Part shown: positions 24,828 through 33,412 of the stretch, piece by piece | Position numbering within the stretch: position 1 is the stretch's first letter | Layout: every line of letters begins with the position of its first letter | NCBI RefSeq assembly: GCF_000374065.1 | Contig: NZ_KB893245.1 | Location: forward strand, 186,001 to 250,000 | DNA: 64,000 nt | Direction of reading: 5' to 3' | Origin: Spirosoma luteum DSM 19990 | GTDB lineage: Bacteria; Bacteroidota; Bacteroidia; Cytophagales; Spirosomataceae | The notes under the pieces: model-generated | The model's input: the letters and a program-made list of their open reading frames with translations, nothing else | The model's database searches: none | Told to the model about the DNA's origin: nothing | Translations under genes and position numbers: made by a program

Positions 24828-27800
24828 TTAAAAATCACCGGTTAGGCCTACAGACATCACGCGGGGGGAGGGCCAGTGCCCATTATCGACCCCGCGCTCC
24901 TGAATGTTCGCACCCGTTACGTCCGGGTCCAGGCCCGAATACTGGGTAATGGTAAACAGATTCTGACCACTCACATACAACCGGACGTTGCGGATGCTCA
25001 GTTTGCTGAGTAGTGTTTTCTGGAATGTATACCCCAATTCTACGTTACGGAGCCGCACGTACGAGGCATTTTCGAGCCAGCGGTCGGTGTAGGAAAAATT
25101 GTTGGAAATGATGCCCTGATCGCCTGATCCAAGTCCGATGCGTGGGTCATTAGTGCTGGTATTCGTTGGTGACCACGGGTTGAGGTCGGCCCGGAAATTG
25201 GTGTTCTGGTAGCTGTCCAGCCCCCGCCGAACGTCGTTATACACCGTGTAGCCAAACACGCCAATAAACTGTACGTTTAAACTAAACTGGTTATAACTCC
25301 CATTGAACTGGGCACCCGCCTGGAGTTTCGGCCAGGGTGAACCCACAAACTGCCGGTCGTCGTTCTGAGTAATCTGCCCATCGTTATTGGTATCCACGTA
25401 GCGAATATCACCGGGTTTGGCATTGGGTTGAATCAGCGATCCATTGGGGCCTTTGTAATTATTTACCTCTTCCTGCGTTTGGAAAATACCCGCCGTTTTC
25501 AGGACGTACCACTGCCCAACGGGCCGACCCACCTGCGAGCGGGTGTTGCCACTCTGGATATAATCCACGTTTTGCCCCTGATTGCCCACGTTCTCAATCC
25601 GGTTTTTGATGGTCGTGAAATTGCCCGACACGTCCCATTTGAAGGGGTGTTCATTGTTGCGGTACGTAAGTGAAAACTCGATGCCCTGGTTGCGGATAGA
25701 CGCCGTGTTTACGTACGGATTACCCTGGAGGTTACCCAGATAACCCGGTACGGCCAGATTCAGAATGGCATCCGACGAAAGCGAGTTGTAGTAATTGATT
25801 TCGGTCGAAATGCGGTTGTTGAGGAAGCTGGCCGTTACCCCATAGTTCTGCGATAGTCGTTGTTCCCACCGCAGGTCGGGGTTAGCCAGCTGGGCCTGAT
25901 AGGCCCCCACGTTGGGCGTTTGATCGCCCCCGAAAATGGCGCGGGGGTTATTGTTGATAAAGGCTGTATACGGAAATGAGCCGAGCGTTGGCACCACAAT
26001 GCCGAGTTTGCCGTAGGAGGCACTGATTTTTAGATCCGAAACCCAGTTGGCGTGAAAAAAATCTTCCTCACTAATGCGCCAGGCTCCGGCGATTGAGGGG
26101 AAGAAACCCGTGCGGTAGTTGGACCCAAAGCGCGAATCCTGATCGACCCGGCCCGTCAGGGTGAGCAGGTATTTGTCGTTGTAGGCGTAGTTAACCCGGC
26201 CCAGATACCCCAGGATCCGGTAATCGGTGCCGGTGCCACCCGCCGAGTTAGAGATACCCGTTGCTGCATCGATGGTGCTGAAGTACTGCCCGCCCGACTG
26301 GGCCAGGTTTGTTCGGGAGCCCGTAGTGTTATCCCGCCGGGCGGTTTGCTGACTGACACCAACTACGCCGTTGATGCTGTGCGAACCGAAGGCTTTGGTA
26401 AAGTTCAGCGTGTGTTCGAACAGCAGGCTGTAATAGCGCGACCGATCTTCGCTAACCGAACTGGGTACCGGCGACGCACTGTATTGATAAACGCCAAGCT
26501 GACGAAGCCCCTGGTTATAGTCATAGCTCACTTCCAGTCCCGCATTGGCGCGGTAGGTCAGCCAGTCCGTTAGCCTGACGTCCAGATAAGCATTCCCCAC
26601 CAGCTTGGCAAAGTTGCTTTTGTTGATAGACAGATTGCGGGCGGCTACGGGGTTAAACGCGTACGTGATGGCATCCGGATTGGTACCAATGCCGTAGCCA
26701 AGCGGATTGCTGGCGTTGACTTAGCGCGGGTCCTGCACCGGAATGACGGGCAGCATCCCGGCCATATCGTAAATTGGATTGATACCGGCGGGTGGATTCT
26801 GAATGTTCGAGCTGGTCAGGAGGATGTTCTCGCCAACCGTAAAACGCCCTAGTTGACTCTTCGTGTTGATACGCAGGCTCGCCCGGTCAAAATTACTGCC
26901 GATGACGTAGCCGTCGTTTTTGAAGTAACTGCCCGAAATCAGGTATGAGCTGGTTTTGGCACCGCCCGACAGCGTCAGGTTGTAATCCTGCAAACTACCC
27001 GTATTCAGCACCTGATCCTGCCAGTTGGTATTAATGTTCGGGTTAAAGGTGCCCGTAGCCACGCTGGCCGGTGGTGTCTGGCCGGAGTTCTGATACTGCT
27101 GTCGTTGCAGGGCGGCAAAGGCGGAGGCATCCGTCACGTTCCAGCGTTTGTAGAGTTGCTGTACGCCATATTTGGCCGAAAACGACACCCGGGCGGGACC
27201 TTCCTTGCCCTGTTTGGTGGTAATGATAATCACACCATTGGCGGCTCTTGACCCGTAAATAGCCGCTGCCGACGCATCTTTCAGCACCTGAATCGACTCA
27301 ATGTCATCGTTGTTGATGGTTGGATTGGCATCGGCAATCATGCCGTCGATAACGTAGAGCGGATCGGTGTTGAGAAAACTGGCCACGCCCCGGATCTGAA
27401 TCGACGCCTGCTGACCCGGCACACCCGTATTCCGCACGGTTACCCCCGGCGACAGGCCCTGAATGGATTCGGCCAGCGAGTTGGCGGTCACTTTGTTGGC
27501 CTGAGCGGGACTGATTACATCGTTGGCACCCGTCACGTCCCGCTTGCGAACCGTCTGGTAGCCAATCACGACAACTTCGTTGAGTGACCGCGCATCTGGC
27601 ACCAGTTTAACACTAACCGTCGTGAGGTTAGCAATAGACACGTCCTGGGTCGTATAGCCTACACTCGATACCGTGAGCGTTGTGGCATCATCGGCTACGT
27701 TCAGCGAAAAATTACCATTGGCATCGGTCGTGGTGCCGTTCGGCCGGGCCGACGTCCCGGTGCCTTTTTCAACAACCGATGCGCCCGGCAAACCCGTGTT

Positions 27801-28046
27801 GTTTTCGTCCAGCACCTGCCCGGTAATTCGTTTTACTACCGCTGGTGAAAGGAGGGAAGTTTGGGTGCTTAAGGTCGTTGGATTACTGCCCTGGCTTTGA
27901 CGGGTAGCTTCTGGGATTTGGGCTAATCCGGGGCTGTCGATTCTGGAATTATGCCGCGTCAGCAGGGGTGCCGTTGAACGCTGGGCAAGACTGTCCAGTG
28001 TTAATCCCAGCAATAAGATGAACAAGGGTACGTACCGATTTTTCAT
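24828..28046 (-). pseudogene. SusC/RagA TonB-dependent receptor interrupted by one in-frame TAA
   Basis: Outer-membrane beta-barrel importer of the SusCD type. From the ATG at 28046: signal peptide (PLFILLLGLTLDSLAQ), an unusual ~50-residue Ser/Thr-rich spacer, a carboxypeptidase-D-like domain (GQVLDENNTGLPGASVVEKG), the plug (LNEVVVIGYQTVRKRDVTG, IQIRGVASF, VLKDASAAAIYGSRAANGVI), then barrel strands. At 26721-26723 codon 442 is TAA, just after PVIPVQDPR. The same frame continues (VNASNPLGYGIGTNPDAI) for 630 more codons to a proper barrel end (VMSVGLTGDF). There is no frameshift. As read, the product lacks most of its barrel and should not work. A sequencing error or a recent mutation are both possible. 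Confidence 0.9.
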
Positions 28047-28466
28047 AAAATTTGAGTAAGTTGGTAAGGAAACAAGTCGTTGCCTGAATAGGAGTGTATC
28101 AGCTGACTGATTGTGTTTCGTTGAAACCCTTAAAACTTTAGTCGAATAATTATGTTTTGCTGAAAAGTCCTCAGGAGCTGTTTTGAGTTAGCAGTTTGAG
28201 ACGGATTTTGGCGGTAGACAAGGTACTTTTTGCAGGCCGCAACCATAACAAACCAAAAAAGTAACGTAGCATCAGGCCGGAGACGAGTTTTCGGGCCAAA
28301 GCGACAAACGGAAATCGCTTCTCAACCAGGGTAACTAACGGGAAGAACAGTACATGAATAAACTGTTCATATTGTGAGGGAACGGTCTTTCGGATGGTTT
28401 TATGACCAATTGGTTTTAGCTGGTTCGTAAATAACACCGAGTACTCAGTCATGCGCAACGGTCAGC

Positions 28467-28545
28467 ATTTATAACCTCGGCTATTACGATCAGGCGCCTT
28501 TTATCAGGGAATTCAAAATGACGTACGGCCAGCCTCCGGCAGTCC
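28467..28545 (+). pseudogene. Remnant of an AraC-family regulator C-terminus
   Basis: Translates to IYNLGYYDQAPFIREFK, which matches the last helix-turn-helix segment of AraC-type activators (typically GYYDQSHFIREFK), with Pro in place of the usual Ser/His step. Nothing upstream in frame supports the rest of the gene. AraC-type or hybrid sensors often control SusCD loci, so this may be the lost regulator of the neighbouring operon. Confidence 0.5.
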
Positions 28546-28701
28546 GACTGGGTAGCCGGATAGCCACCACTTTCATTACCTTGACCCTGCTTCTGAGCGT
28601 TGCCAACCTAACCATTTGGTGAACGGTTTTCTGGAGATTTATGAAAAGGAGATAACAGGCTGTTTTGAAGAAATTTACGCGTTTGTTGAACGCGTAAGCT
28701 G

Positions 28702-28773
28702 GGCCTGAAAACCCTACGCGATTTGTTCAATGCGCTGGGAGGAGAACTTTACGTAGAATTTCGGGAGAAATAG
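28702..28773 (+). pseudogene. Remnant resembling an XRE-type antitoxin C-terminus
   Basis: GLKTLRDLFNALGGELYVEFREK ends in TAG and resembles the tail of small helix-turn-helix antitoxins (tLrryieALGGeLei). No start or HTH core is present in frame. Twenty-three codons only, so the call is tentative. Confidence 0.35.
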
Positions 28774-28831
28774 AATTAACGGTTAGCCCTACCATCAAGG
28801 AGGCTTGTGTTATCAAAGGTGTTAGCCGGAA

Positions 28832-28866
28832 ATAAAAAAGCACTTAACATTAGATGCTAAGTGCTT
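28832..28866 (-). terminator. Terminator of tRNA-Val
   Basis: On the minus strand a 9-bp stem (28858-28866 with 28838-28846) with a further CAT/ATG pairing inside is followed by a U run (complement of the A run at 28834-28839). It lies 12 bases downstream of the tRNA. Confidence 0.85.
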
Positions 28867-28878
28867 GATTTTCACTGG

Positions 28879-28953
28879 TGGGAGTTGAGGGGTTCGAACC
28901 CCCGACCCTCTGCTTGTAAGGCAGATGCTCTGAACCAGCTGAGCTAAACTCCC
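28879..28953 (-). tRNA. tRNA-Val (anticodon TAC)
   Basis: Read on the minus strand: acceptor GGGAGTT/AACTCCC, D arm GCTC/GAGC, anticodon stem CTGCC/GGCAG-type pairing around the loop with TAC, T arm GGGGG/CCCC-type around TTCGAAC, discriminator A. No CCA is encoded. It decodes GUA and, by wobble, other Val codons. Length 75. Confidence 0.95.
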
Positions 28954-28987
28954 TTTTTCTGCCCTTACGCCGTTGCGTTTGGGAGTG

Positions 28988-29019
28988 CAAATATAACAGC
29001 CTCAATTGGCTTTATGCAA
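28988..29019 (-). promoter_or_regulatory. Promoter of tRNA-Val
   Basis: On the minus strand TTGCAT (29014-29019) and TATATTTG (28988-28995) are 18 bases apart, followed by CACTCCC as in the tRNA-Arg leader. Good match to the Bacteroidota vegetative promoter. Confidence 0.7.
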
Positions 29020-29078
29020 CCCTTCGCCCGAAAAAAGTTGAAGTTTTTTGCAAGTGGCTGACACCCAATCATCTGTTT

Positions 29079-29801
29079 TTATTCAAAATTCAGGTATAGC
29101 GTCACCGAATGGCTGGTCAGTCTGCTAATGCCCACGCTGGCTGCATTAGTGCCGGGGTTATAGAGGTTGACAAGTCCGTGCGAGAAGCGTAGTTCGGGGG
29201 CGAATTTGAAAAACTCGAAGAACTGCTCAAACCCGACGCCGTATTCGATAGCAAAATCCATAGTGCCGGTGCTTAGTTTGCTTGCTCCCACAAGCTCTTT
29301 CTTGCGTACGTTACTCTCGATGCTGAATGCGCCACCCGCCAGCAGGTACATACGGCTGTTGTTGCGCCGTTCGGATTTGTACTTGAGCAATAACGGGAAA
29401 TCAATCCAGGTCGATTCGCGGGTTTCGATTTTTGAAGTGCCACCTGGATAGTCATAGTGGACCTCCCGGCTAAAGAGCGATACGGAAGGGGTCAGGCGTA
29501 AATCGAACCGATCATCCAGGAAGGTATTAACCACAAAACCAACCCGGAAAGCCGGCTTGTTGGGCGAGTAAATCCGGCGGGCCGAATCGGCGGTCAGGAA
29601 GGCTGGACTATACGTTACGCTGAACCGGGTAACGGGCATGGCAAAGAAAAAACCGTAGTGGATGGTTTTGTCATCGTACCGTTCCAGATGCTTGCGCACG
29701 TATTTGTACGAACTCTGGGCGGATACCTGACCACACACGAGGATGCTGATAAAAAGCCCCATACTCAGGCGTATCCCTGCCTGCGTAATCTGTTTAATCA
29801 T
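29079..29801 (-). CDS. porT: PorT-family type IX secretion/gliding protein
   Basis: A 240-residue outer-membrane beta-barrel protein of the PorT type, needed in Porphyromonas and Flavobacterium for type IX secretion of proteins to the cell surface. The ATG at 29801 gives a signal peptide (RLSMGLFISILVCGQVSAQ). The mature part has alternating beta-strand pattern, e.g. IHYGFFFAMPVTRFSVTYSP, FDLRLTPSVSLFSREVHYDY, WIDFPLLLKYKSERRN, MYLLAGGAFSIES, and ends with the strand SVTLYLNFE and terminal aromatic-acid motif usual for outer-membrane proteins. It overlaps the end of ubiE by four bases (ATGA), an arrangement seen in many Bacteroidota, which supports the assignment. Confidence 0.85.
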   Translation of the reverse strand: MIKQITQAGIRLSMGLFISILVCGQVSAQSSYKYVRKHLERYDDKTIHYGFFFAMPVTRFSVTYSPAFLTADSARRIYSPNKPAFRVGFVVNTFLDDRFDLRLTPSVSLFSREVHYDYPGGTSKIETRESTWIDFPLLLKYKSERRNNSRMYLLAGGAFSIESNVRKKELVGASKLSTGTMDFAIEYGVGFEQFFEFFKFAPELRFSHGLVNLYNPGTNAASVGISRLTSHSVTLYLNFE

Positions 29802-30544
29802 GGCTGGGCCAGCTTGTGGCCTATGTAAATTGACGCAACGCCGAAGGTAAGCGGTATCCATTTGGTCTGTTTGAATCCAGCTGCTTCATAAATCCGCAGG
29901 AAGTCGGGACCGTCGGGGAACGCCTGCACGGATTCGGGCAGGTAGGTATAGGCCGATGCGTCTTTGCTTACCATACGCCCAATGAGCGGCAGGATAGTCC
30001 GGGAGTAAAAACCGTACAACTGTTTGAACGGAAACTGACGCGGATTCGAGAATTCCAATACAACGCATACCCCACCGGGACGCGTAACGCGGTGCATATC
30101 GGTTAAGCCCTTGAGCAGGTTCTCGAAGTTACGTACACCAAATGCAACGATGACAGCATCGAAATCATTGTCTGGCAGGGGTAAACCTTCCGAATCCCCC
30201 GAGCGCATGTCGATAACCTGGTCGACGCCCCGCTTCTTCATTTTCTCGCGTCCAACGGCCAGCATACCCTCCGAAATGTCCATACCCACAATCTTTTCGG
30301 GTTTCAGCGCGAGGGCTTCCAGAGCAAAATCCCCCGTTCCGGTGGCAATATCCAGTATCCGTTTCGGCGTTTTGGGCGCGAGGGCTTTGCGGAGTTCCCG
30401 AATAGCCCGCTTGCGCCAGAGGATGTCGATACCACCACTCAGCACGTGGTTTAACAGGTCATATTTGGGTGAAATAGTGTCGAACATCTCTGCGACCTGT
30501 TCGCGTTTAGAGGTGTCTTTATCTTTATACGGAACAACAGCCAT
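29798..30544 (-). CDS. ubiE: Demethylmenaquinone methyltransferase
   Basis: SAM-dependent C-methyltransferase that makes menaquinone, the respiratory quinone of Bacteroidota, from demethylmenaquinone. Family signatures are clear: MFDTISPKYDLLNHVLSGGIDILWRK (motif 1), ILDIATGTGDFALEAL (SAM site), VGMDISEGML, DFDAVIVAFGVRNFEN, and RVTRPGGVCVVLEFS. 248 residues is a usual length. It is the first gene of a two-gene unit with porT. Confidence 0.96.
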   Translation of the reverse strand: MAVVPYKDKDTSKREQVAEMFDTISPKYDLLNHVLSGGIDILWRKRAIRELRKALAPKTPKRILDIATGTGDFALEALALKPEKIVGMDISEGMLAVGREKMKKRGVDQVIDMRSGDSEGLPLPDNDFDAVIVAFGVRNFENLLKGLTDMHRVTRPGGVCVVLEFSNPRQFPFKQLYGFYSRTILPLIGRMVSKDASAYTYLPESVQAFPDGPDFLRIYEAAGFKQTKWIPLTFGVASIYIGHKLAQP

Positions 30545-30559
30545 AATAAAAGAGTGAAA

Positions 30560-30639
30560 GAGTGAAAGAGCGAATGGGTGGGCCGCCGATGCCGTGAAAA
30601 TGAGAATTGTGCGTGCGCCAGCTATTCGCTCTTTCGCTC
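30560..30639. repeat. Inverted repeat upstream of ubiE
   Basis: GAGTGAAAGAGCGAAT (30560-30575) is the near-complement of the block at 30624-30639, with one mismatch; shorter copies of the GAGTGAAA unit precede the left arm and follow the right. It lies between the divergent ubiE and dipeptidase genes. It could form a long cruciform or a hairpin in the ubiE leader. Confidence 0.5.
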
Positions 30640-30689
30640 ATTCATCCGTTCGCTCTTAACCATCCTAACCCCGCGTGGATTCTGAAAGT

Positions 30690-30720
30690 TTGCCATTATG
30701 CTGGGCAATGCGTAGTTTCG
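30690..30720 (+). promoter_or_regulatory. Promoter of the M19 dipeptidase
   Basis: TTGCCA at 30690-30695 and TAGTTTCG at 30713-30720 are separated by 17 bases and lie 36 bases before the ATG. Confidence 0.55.
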
Positions 30721-30755
30721 ACCAGTACAGTTTCAGTCTACAACCTTAACAAACG

Positions 30756-31964
30756 ATGCTCTCCCTCTTTTTTTCAACCCTGCTAACGCTTAATTCCCTG
30801 GTAATTCAGTTATCTGGTCCCGATGATCCAATTGCACAGAAGGCCCGTAAAATTCACCAGCGCGTACTGACGCTCGATACCCACGCTGATGCTCCCATTA
30901 TGATGCAGAAGCCCGGATTCGACGTCGGTGTGTCGCACAACACCAAAAAAGACGGTTCGCAGATTGATTTTCCCCGGATGAAGAAGGGGGGGATGGACGC
31001 CATGTTTTTTGCCGTATACACCGCACAGGGGCCGCGCACCGACGAAGGTCATGCCGAAGCCAAGCGCAATGCGCTGAATCAGTTTGACCTGGTGCATCAG
31101 GCATTAAAAAAATACCCTGCTCTGGCCGAGCTGGCTACATCCCCCGCCGATGCGTACCGGATTCAGAAAGCGGGCAAGCGGGCCGTCTTTATCGGGATGG
31201 AAAACGGGTATCCCATCGGGAAGGATTTATCAATGCTTAAAACGTACTACGATCTGGGTTGCCGTTACATCACCCTTACACACTTCGCTAACAACCTCAT
31301 CGGCGATTCCTCCACCGACCCCGACGGTCCGATATACGGCGGACTGAGCGATTTTGGAAAGCAGGTAATACCCGAAATGAACCGGCTGGGTATTCTTATC
31401 GACGTGTCGCACGTAGCTGACAGTACATTCTACGACGCGTTGGCCCTCTCGAAAGCTCCCGTCATTGCGTCGCACTCTAACTGCCGCGCTCTCTGCGATT
31501 TTCCGCGTAACATGACCGACGATATGATTAAGGCTATTGCCGCCAAAGGGGGTGTAGTGCAGGTAAATTTTGTGAGCGATTACCTTAAAAAGCCGTCGGA
31601 TGCCCACCGGGCGGCCAAGACTAAAATCCGTATGGCCGGTGTGGGAAAAGTGCTGTCGGGCGATATGAAAGCGCGGCTGGAAGCCCAGAGCGACTCGGTA
31701 GCGAAGGTGTACGCATCCGAGCGGGCCAGCCTGTCGGATATTGTCAATCACATCGACCACATCGTTAAACTGGTCGGGATTGACCACGTAGGCATCGGCT
31801 CCGACTTTGATGGGGGTGGGGGTGTCAATGGCCTGGAAGACGTGAGCGAAATCGAAAACCTCACCGCTGAACTGGTGCGCCGGAAGTACTCGGAAGCCGA
31901 CATCGCCAAAATATGGGGCGGTAATCTACTACGAGTGCTGTCGCAGGCGAAGGTGGTAAATTAG
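30756..31964 (+). CDS. Secreted membrane-dipeptidase-type (M19) peptidase
   Basis: Renal-dipeptidase-like zinc enzyme hydrolysing dipeptides, including D-amino-acid-containing ones in some bacteria. N-terminal signal: MLSLFFSTLLTLNSLVIQLS. Metal-site motifs in order: TLDTHADAP (HxD), VFIGMENGYPIG (bridging Glu), ITLTHFANN and DVSHVADSTFYDAL, APVIASHSNCRAL, and IGSDFDGGGGVNGLEDVSE. TIM-barrel length (402) fits. It is preceded by its own promoter and followed by tandem repeats and a hairpin. Confidence 0.94.
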   Translation: MLSLFFSTLLTLNSLVIQLSGPDDPIAQKARKIHQRVLTLDTHADAPIMMQKPGFDVGVSHNTKKDGSQIDFPRMKKGGMDAMFFAVYTAQGPRTDEGHAEAKRNALNQFDLVHQALKKYPALAELATSPADAYRIQKAGKRAVFIGMENGYPIGKDLSMLKTYYDLGCRYITLTHFANNLIGDSSTDPDGPIYGGLSDFGKQVIPEMNRLGILIDVSHVADSTFYDALALSKAPVIASHSNCRALCDFPRNMTDDMIKAIAAKGGVVQVNFVSDYLKKPSDAHRAAKTKIRMAGVGKVLSGDMKARLEAQSDSVAKVYASERASLSDIVNHIDHIVKLVGIDHVGIGSDFDGGGGVNGLEDVSEIENLTAELVRRKYSEADIAKIWGGNLLRVLSQAKVVN

Positions 31965-32005
31965 TTTGAAGTTTACAGTTTGAAGTTTACAGTTTGAGGT
32001 TTACA
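31964..32005 (+). repeat. Three tandem 14-base repeats
   Basis: GTTTGAAGTTTACA is repeated at 31964-31977 and 31978-31991, with a variant (GTTTGAGGTTTACA) at 31992-32005. The first copy starts in the dipeptidase stop codon. Confidence 0.9.
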
Positions 32006-32069
32006 GTTGGCTGACGCAAATGATTTGCTGACGCGTCTTTGTTTCTTGCGTCAGCCAACCGTAAACCTC
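31996..32069. terminator. Long hairpin between dipeptidase and ABA4-like gene
   Basis: 24-base arms (31996-32019 and 32046-32069) match with one mismatch around a 26-base loop. The left arm grows out of the third tandem repeat, and an inverted remnant of the repeat follows the right arm (CCCTCAAAC). No U tract; it may act as a 3'-end stabiliser or as a duplication-derived palindrome. Confidence 0.6.
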
Positions 32070-32097
32070 AACCCTCAAACCGCATAATTCAACTCCC

Positions 32098-32529
32098 ATG
32101 CCTCCCGAAACCGTTTTCCAGCTAGTCAATGCCCTTGTGCTGCCGCAATGGTTACTGATGATCGTTGCACCACGCTGGAGTGTGACGAAGTGGCTGATGA
32201 ATTCGTACCTGATCCCGGTAGTTCTGGCCGTTATCTATGTGATTTATCTGTTCAGCGGAGGCCCCCTTGACTTTGCGGCATTTGGATCACTGTCGGGCGT
32301 GAAAGGGTTGTTTGCCAACGGGGGCGACGGGGTGATGCTGGCGGGGTGGGTGCATTACCTCGCCTTCGACCTGGTAGCCGGTGCGTTTATAGTGGGCGAT
32401 GCGGAGGAAAGAGCCATTCCCCACTGGCTCATTATTGTCCCCCTGATTTTCTGTTTTATGCTGGGGCCGGTTGGTCTGTTACTGTATTGGGTCATTCGGA
32501 CTGTTCGCATCCGAAAAGTCACTACTTAA
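32098..32529 (+). CDS. ABA4-like membrane protein (DUF4281)
   Basis: A 143-residue integral membrane protein with four hydrophobic segments (LVLPQWLLMIVAP, SYLIPVVLAVIYVIYLFSG, WVHYLAFDLVAGAFIVGDA, WLIIVPLIFCFMLGPVGLLLYW). The WVHYLAFDLVAG and MLGPVGLLLY motifs are those of the family named after plant ABA4, which is linked to neoxanthin formation; in bacteria its role is unknown, perhaps in carotenoid or lipid metabolism. It sits 22 bases upstream of another membrane-protein gene and is probably co-transcribed with it. Confidence 0.85.
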   Translation: MPPETVFQLVNALVLPQWLLMIVAPRWSVTKWLMNSYLIPVVLAVIYVIYLFSGGPLDFAAFGSLSGVKGLFANGGDGVMLAGWVHYLAFDLVAGAFIVGDAEERAIPHWLIIVPLIFCFMLGPVGLLLYWVIRTVRIRKVTT

Positions 32530-32551
32530 TCAGGGAATAAAGGCTAAAACT

Positions 32552-33328
32552 ATGACTGCATTTATAGCAACGCTCAAAAATCAAAATGCCGTTTTGTACT
32601 GGTTCGGGCTGTTTTGCCTGATCAGTTCGGTTGTGTGCCTGGTATTGACCGGAGTCACAACAACCCAGGTAGTAGGTATCAATGCATTTATCAAACCAGC
32701 TAAATTCTTTATATCGGTCGGGATATTCTGCTGGACTATAGGCTGGTATATGAGTTTGCTTTCCCGGCGCAAACGTGTGCTGGTGTATAGCTGGGCGGTA
32801 GTTGTGATTATGACGTTTGAATTGGTCATTGTTACAGGGCAGGCTACTCTGGGTAAGTTATCCCACTTCAATATTTCGTCGGCCTTAGATAGAGTGCTGT
32901 TTTCGCTCATGGGTATAGGCATCACCGTTTTTACCGTCTGGACGGCTTACATCGGCTTTTTGTTTTTCAGGATCAAGCCAGTGGGAATCGCACCCACTTA
33001 TTTATGGGGCATTCGACTGGGAATCCTTCTGTTCGTCATCTTTGCGTTTGAAGGCTTTATGATGGCTTCGCGGCTTAGGCATACGGTGGGAGCACCTGAT
33101 GGCGGGCCGGGGCTACCCGTCGTTAACTGGAGCACGCGCAATGGCGATTTGCGGGTGGCTCATTTCTTCGGAATGCATTCCCTGCAACTGCTTCCCCTGT
33201 TTGGCTATTACCTTGCCCGGCGTACCAGCCAGGTTATTTTAGTAGCAGCAATTTATTTTTTGCTCGTTATGACGCTACTGTTTCAGGCATTAGCCGGTAC
33301 ACCTTTACTGGCTGGCCTGATGAATTGA
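32552..33328 (+). CDS. Hypothetical seven-helix membrane protein
   Basis: A 258-residue protein with about seven hydrophobic segments (FGLFCLISSVVCLVLTG, FFISVGIFCWTIGWYMSLL, VYSWAVVVIMTFELVIVTG, LLFVIFAFEGFMMASRL, and three more). A conserved-looking loop HTVGAPDGGPGLPVVNWS followed by GDLRVAHFFGMHSLQLLPL places histidines near the membrane surface, which could bind metal or pigment. I do not recognise the family. The ATG at 32552 is chosen because upstream codons overlap the preceding gene in another frame. Likely an operon partner of the ABA4-like gene. Confidence 0.75.
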   Translation: MTAFIATLKNQNAVLYWFGLFCLISSVVCLVLTGVTTTQVVGINAFIKPAKFFISVGIFCWTIGWYMSLLSRRKRVLVYSWAVVVIMTFELVIVTGQATLGKLSHFNISSALDRVLFSLMGIGITVFTVWTAYIGFLFFRIKPVGIAPTYLWGIRLGILLFVIFAFEGFMMASRLRHTVGAPDGGPGLPVVNWSTRNGDLRVAHFFGMHSLQLLPLFGYYLARRTSQVILVAAIYFLLVMTLLFQALAGTPLLAGLMN

Positions 33329-33412
33329 CGGTAAAAAAGTGGGTCTATTTGCTTTGATAGAAGACAGGTTTACCCAGAGTACTCCGCCTTGTACTCCTAA
33401 ATCCTCTATAAA

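Larger units (their letters stand above)
28047..28831. other. 785-base region of gene remnants upstream of the SusC locus
   Basis: No intact gene. It contains an AraC-type helix-turn-helix tail and a short antitoxin/HTH-like C-terminus (listed separately) and a 95-codon minus-strand frame (28171-28458) that I do not recognise and consider weak. The first ~120 bases would hold the promoter of the susC operon; no clear TAnnTTTG box was found. Confidence 0.5.

Noticed and set aside
24828-26600. A separate TonB-dependent receptor gene starting at GTG 26600
   Set aside because: It is the same frame as the upstream part and is only the second half of the nonsense-interrupted SusC; it has no signal peptide or plug of its own.
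28171-28458. 95-codon minus-strand frame in the remnant region
   Set aside because: Translation resembles no family that I know and has no promoter or supporting neighbour; treated as chance in decayed DNA.
30551-30640. A short CRISPR-like array
   Set aside because: The repeated GAGTGAAA units are short, unequal and inverted, with no regular spacers.
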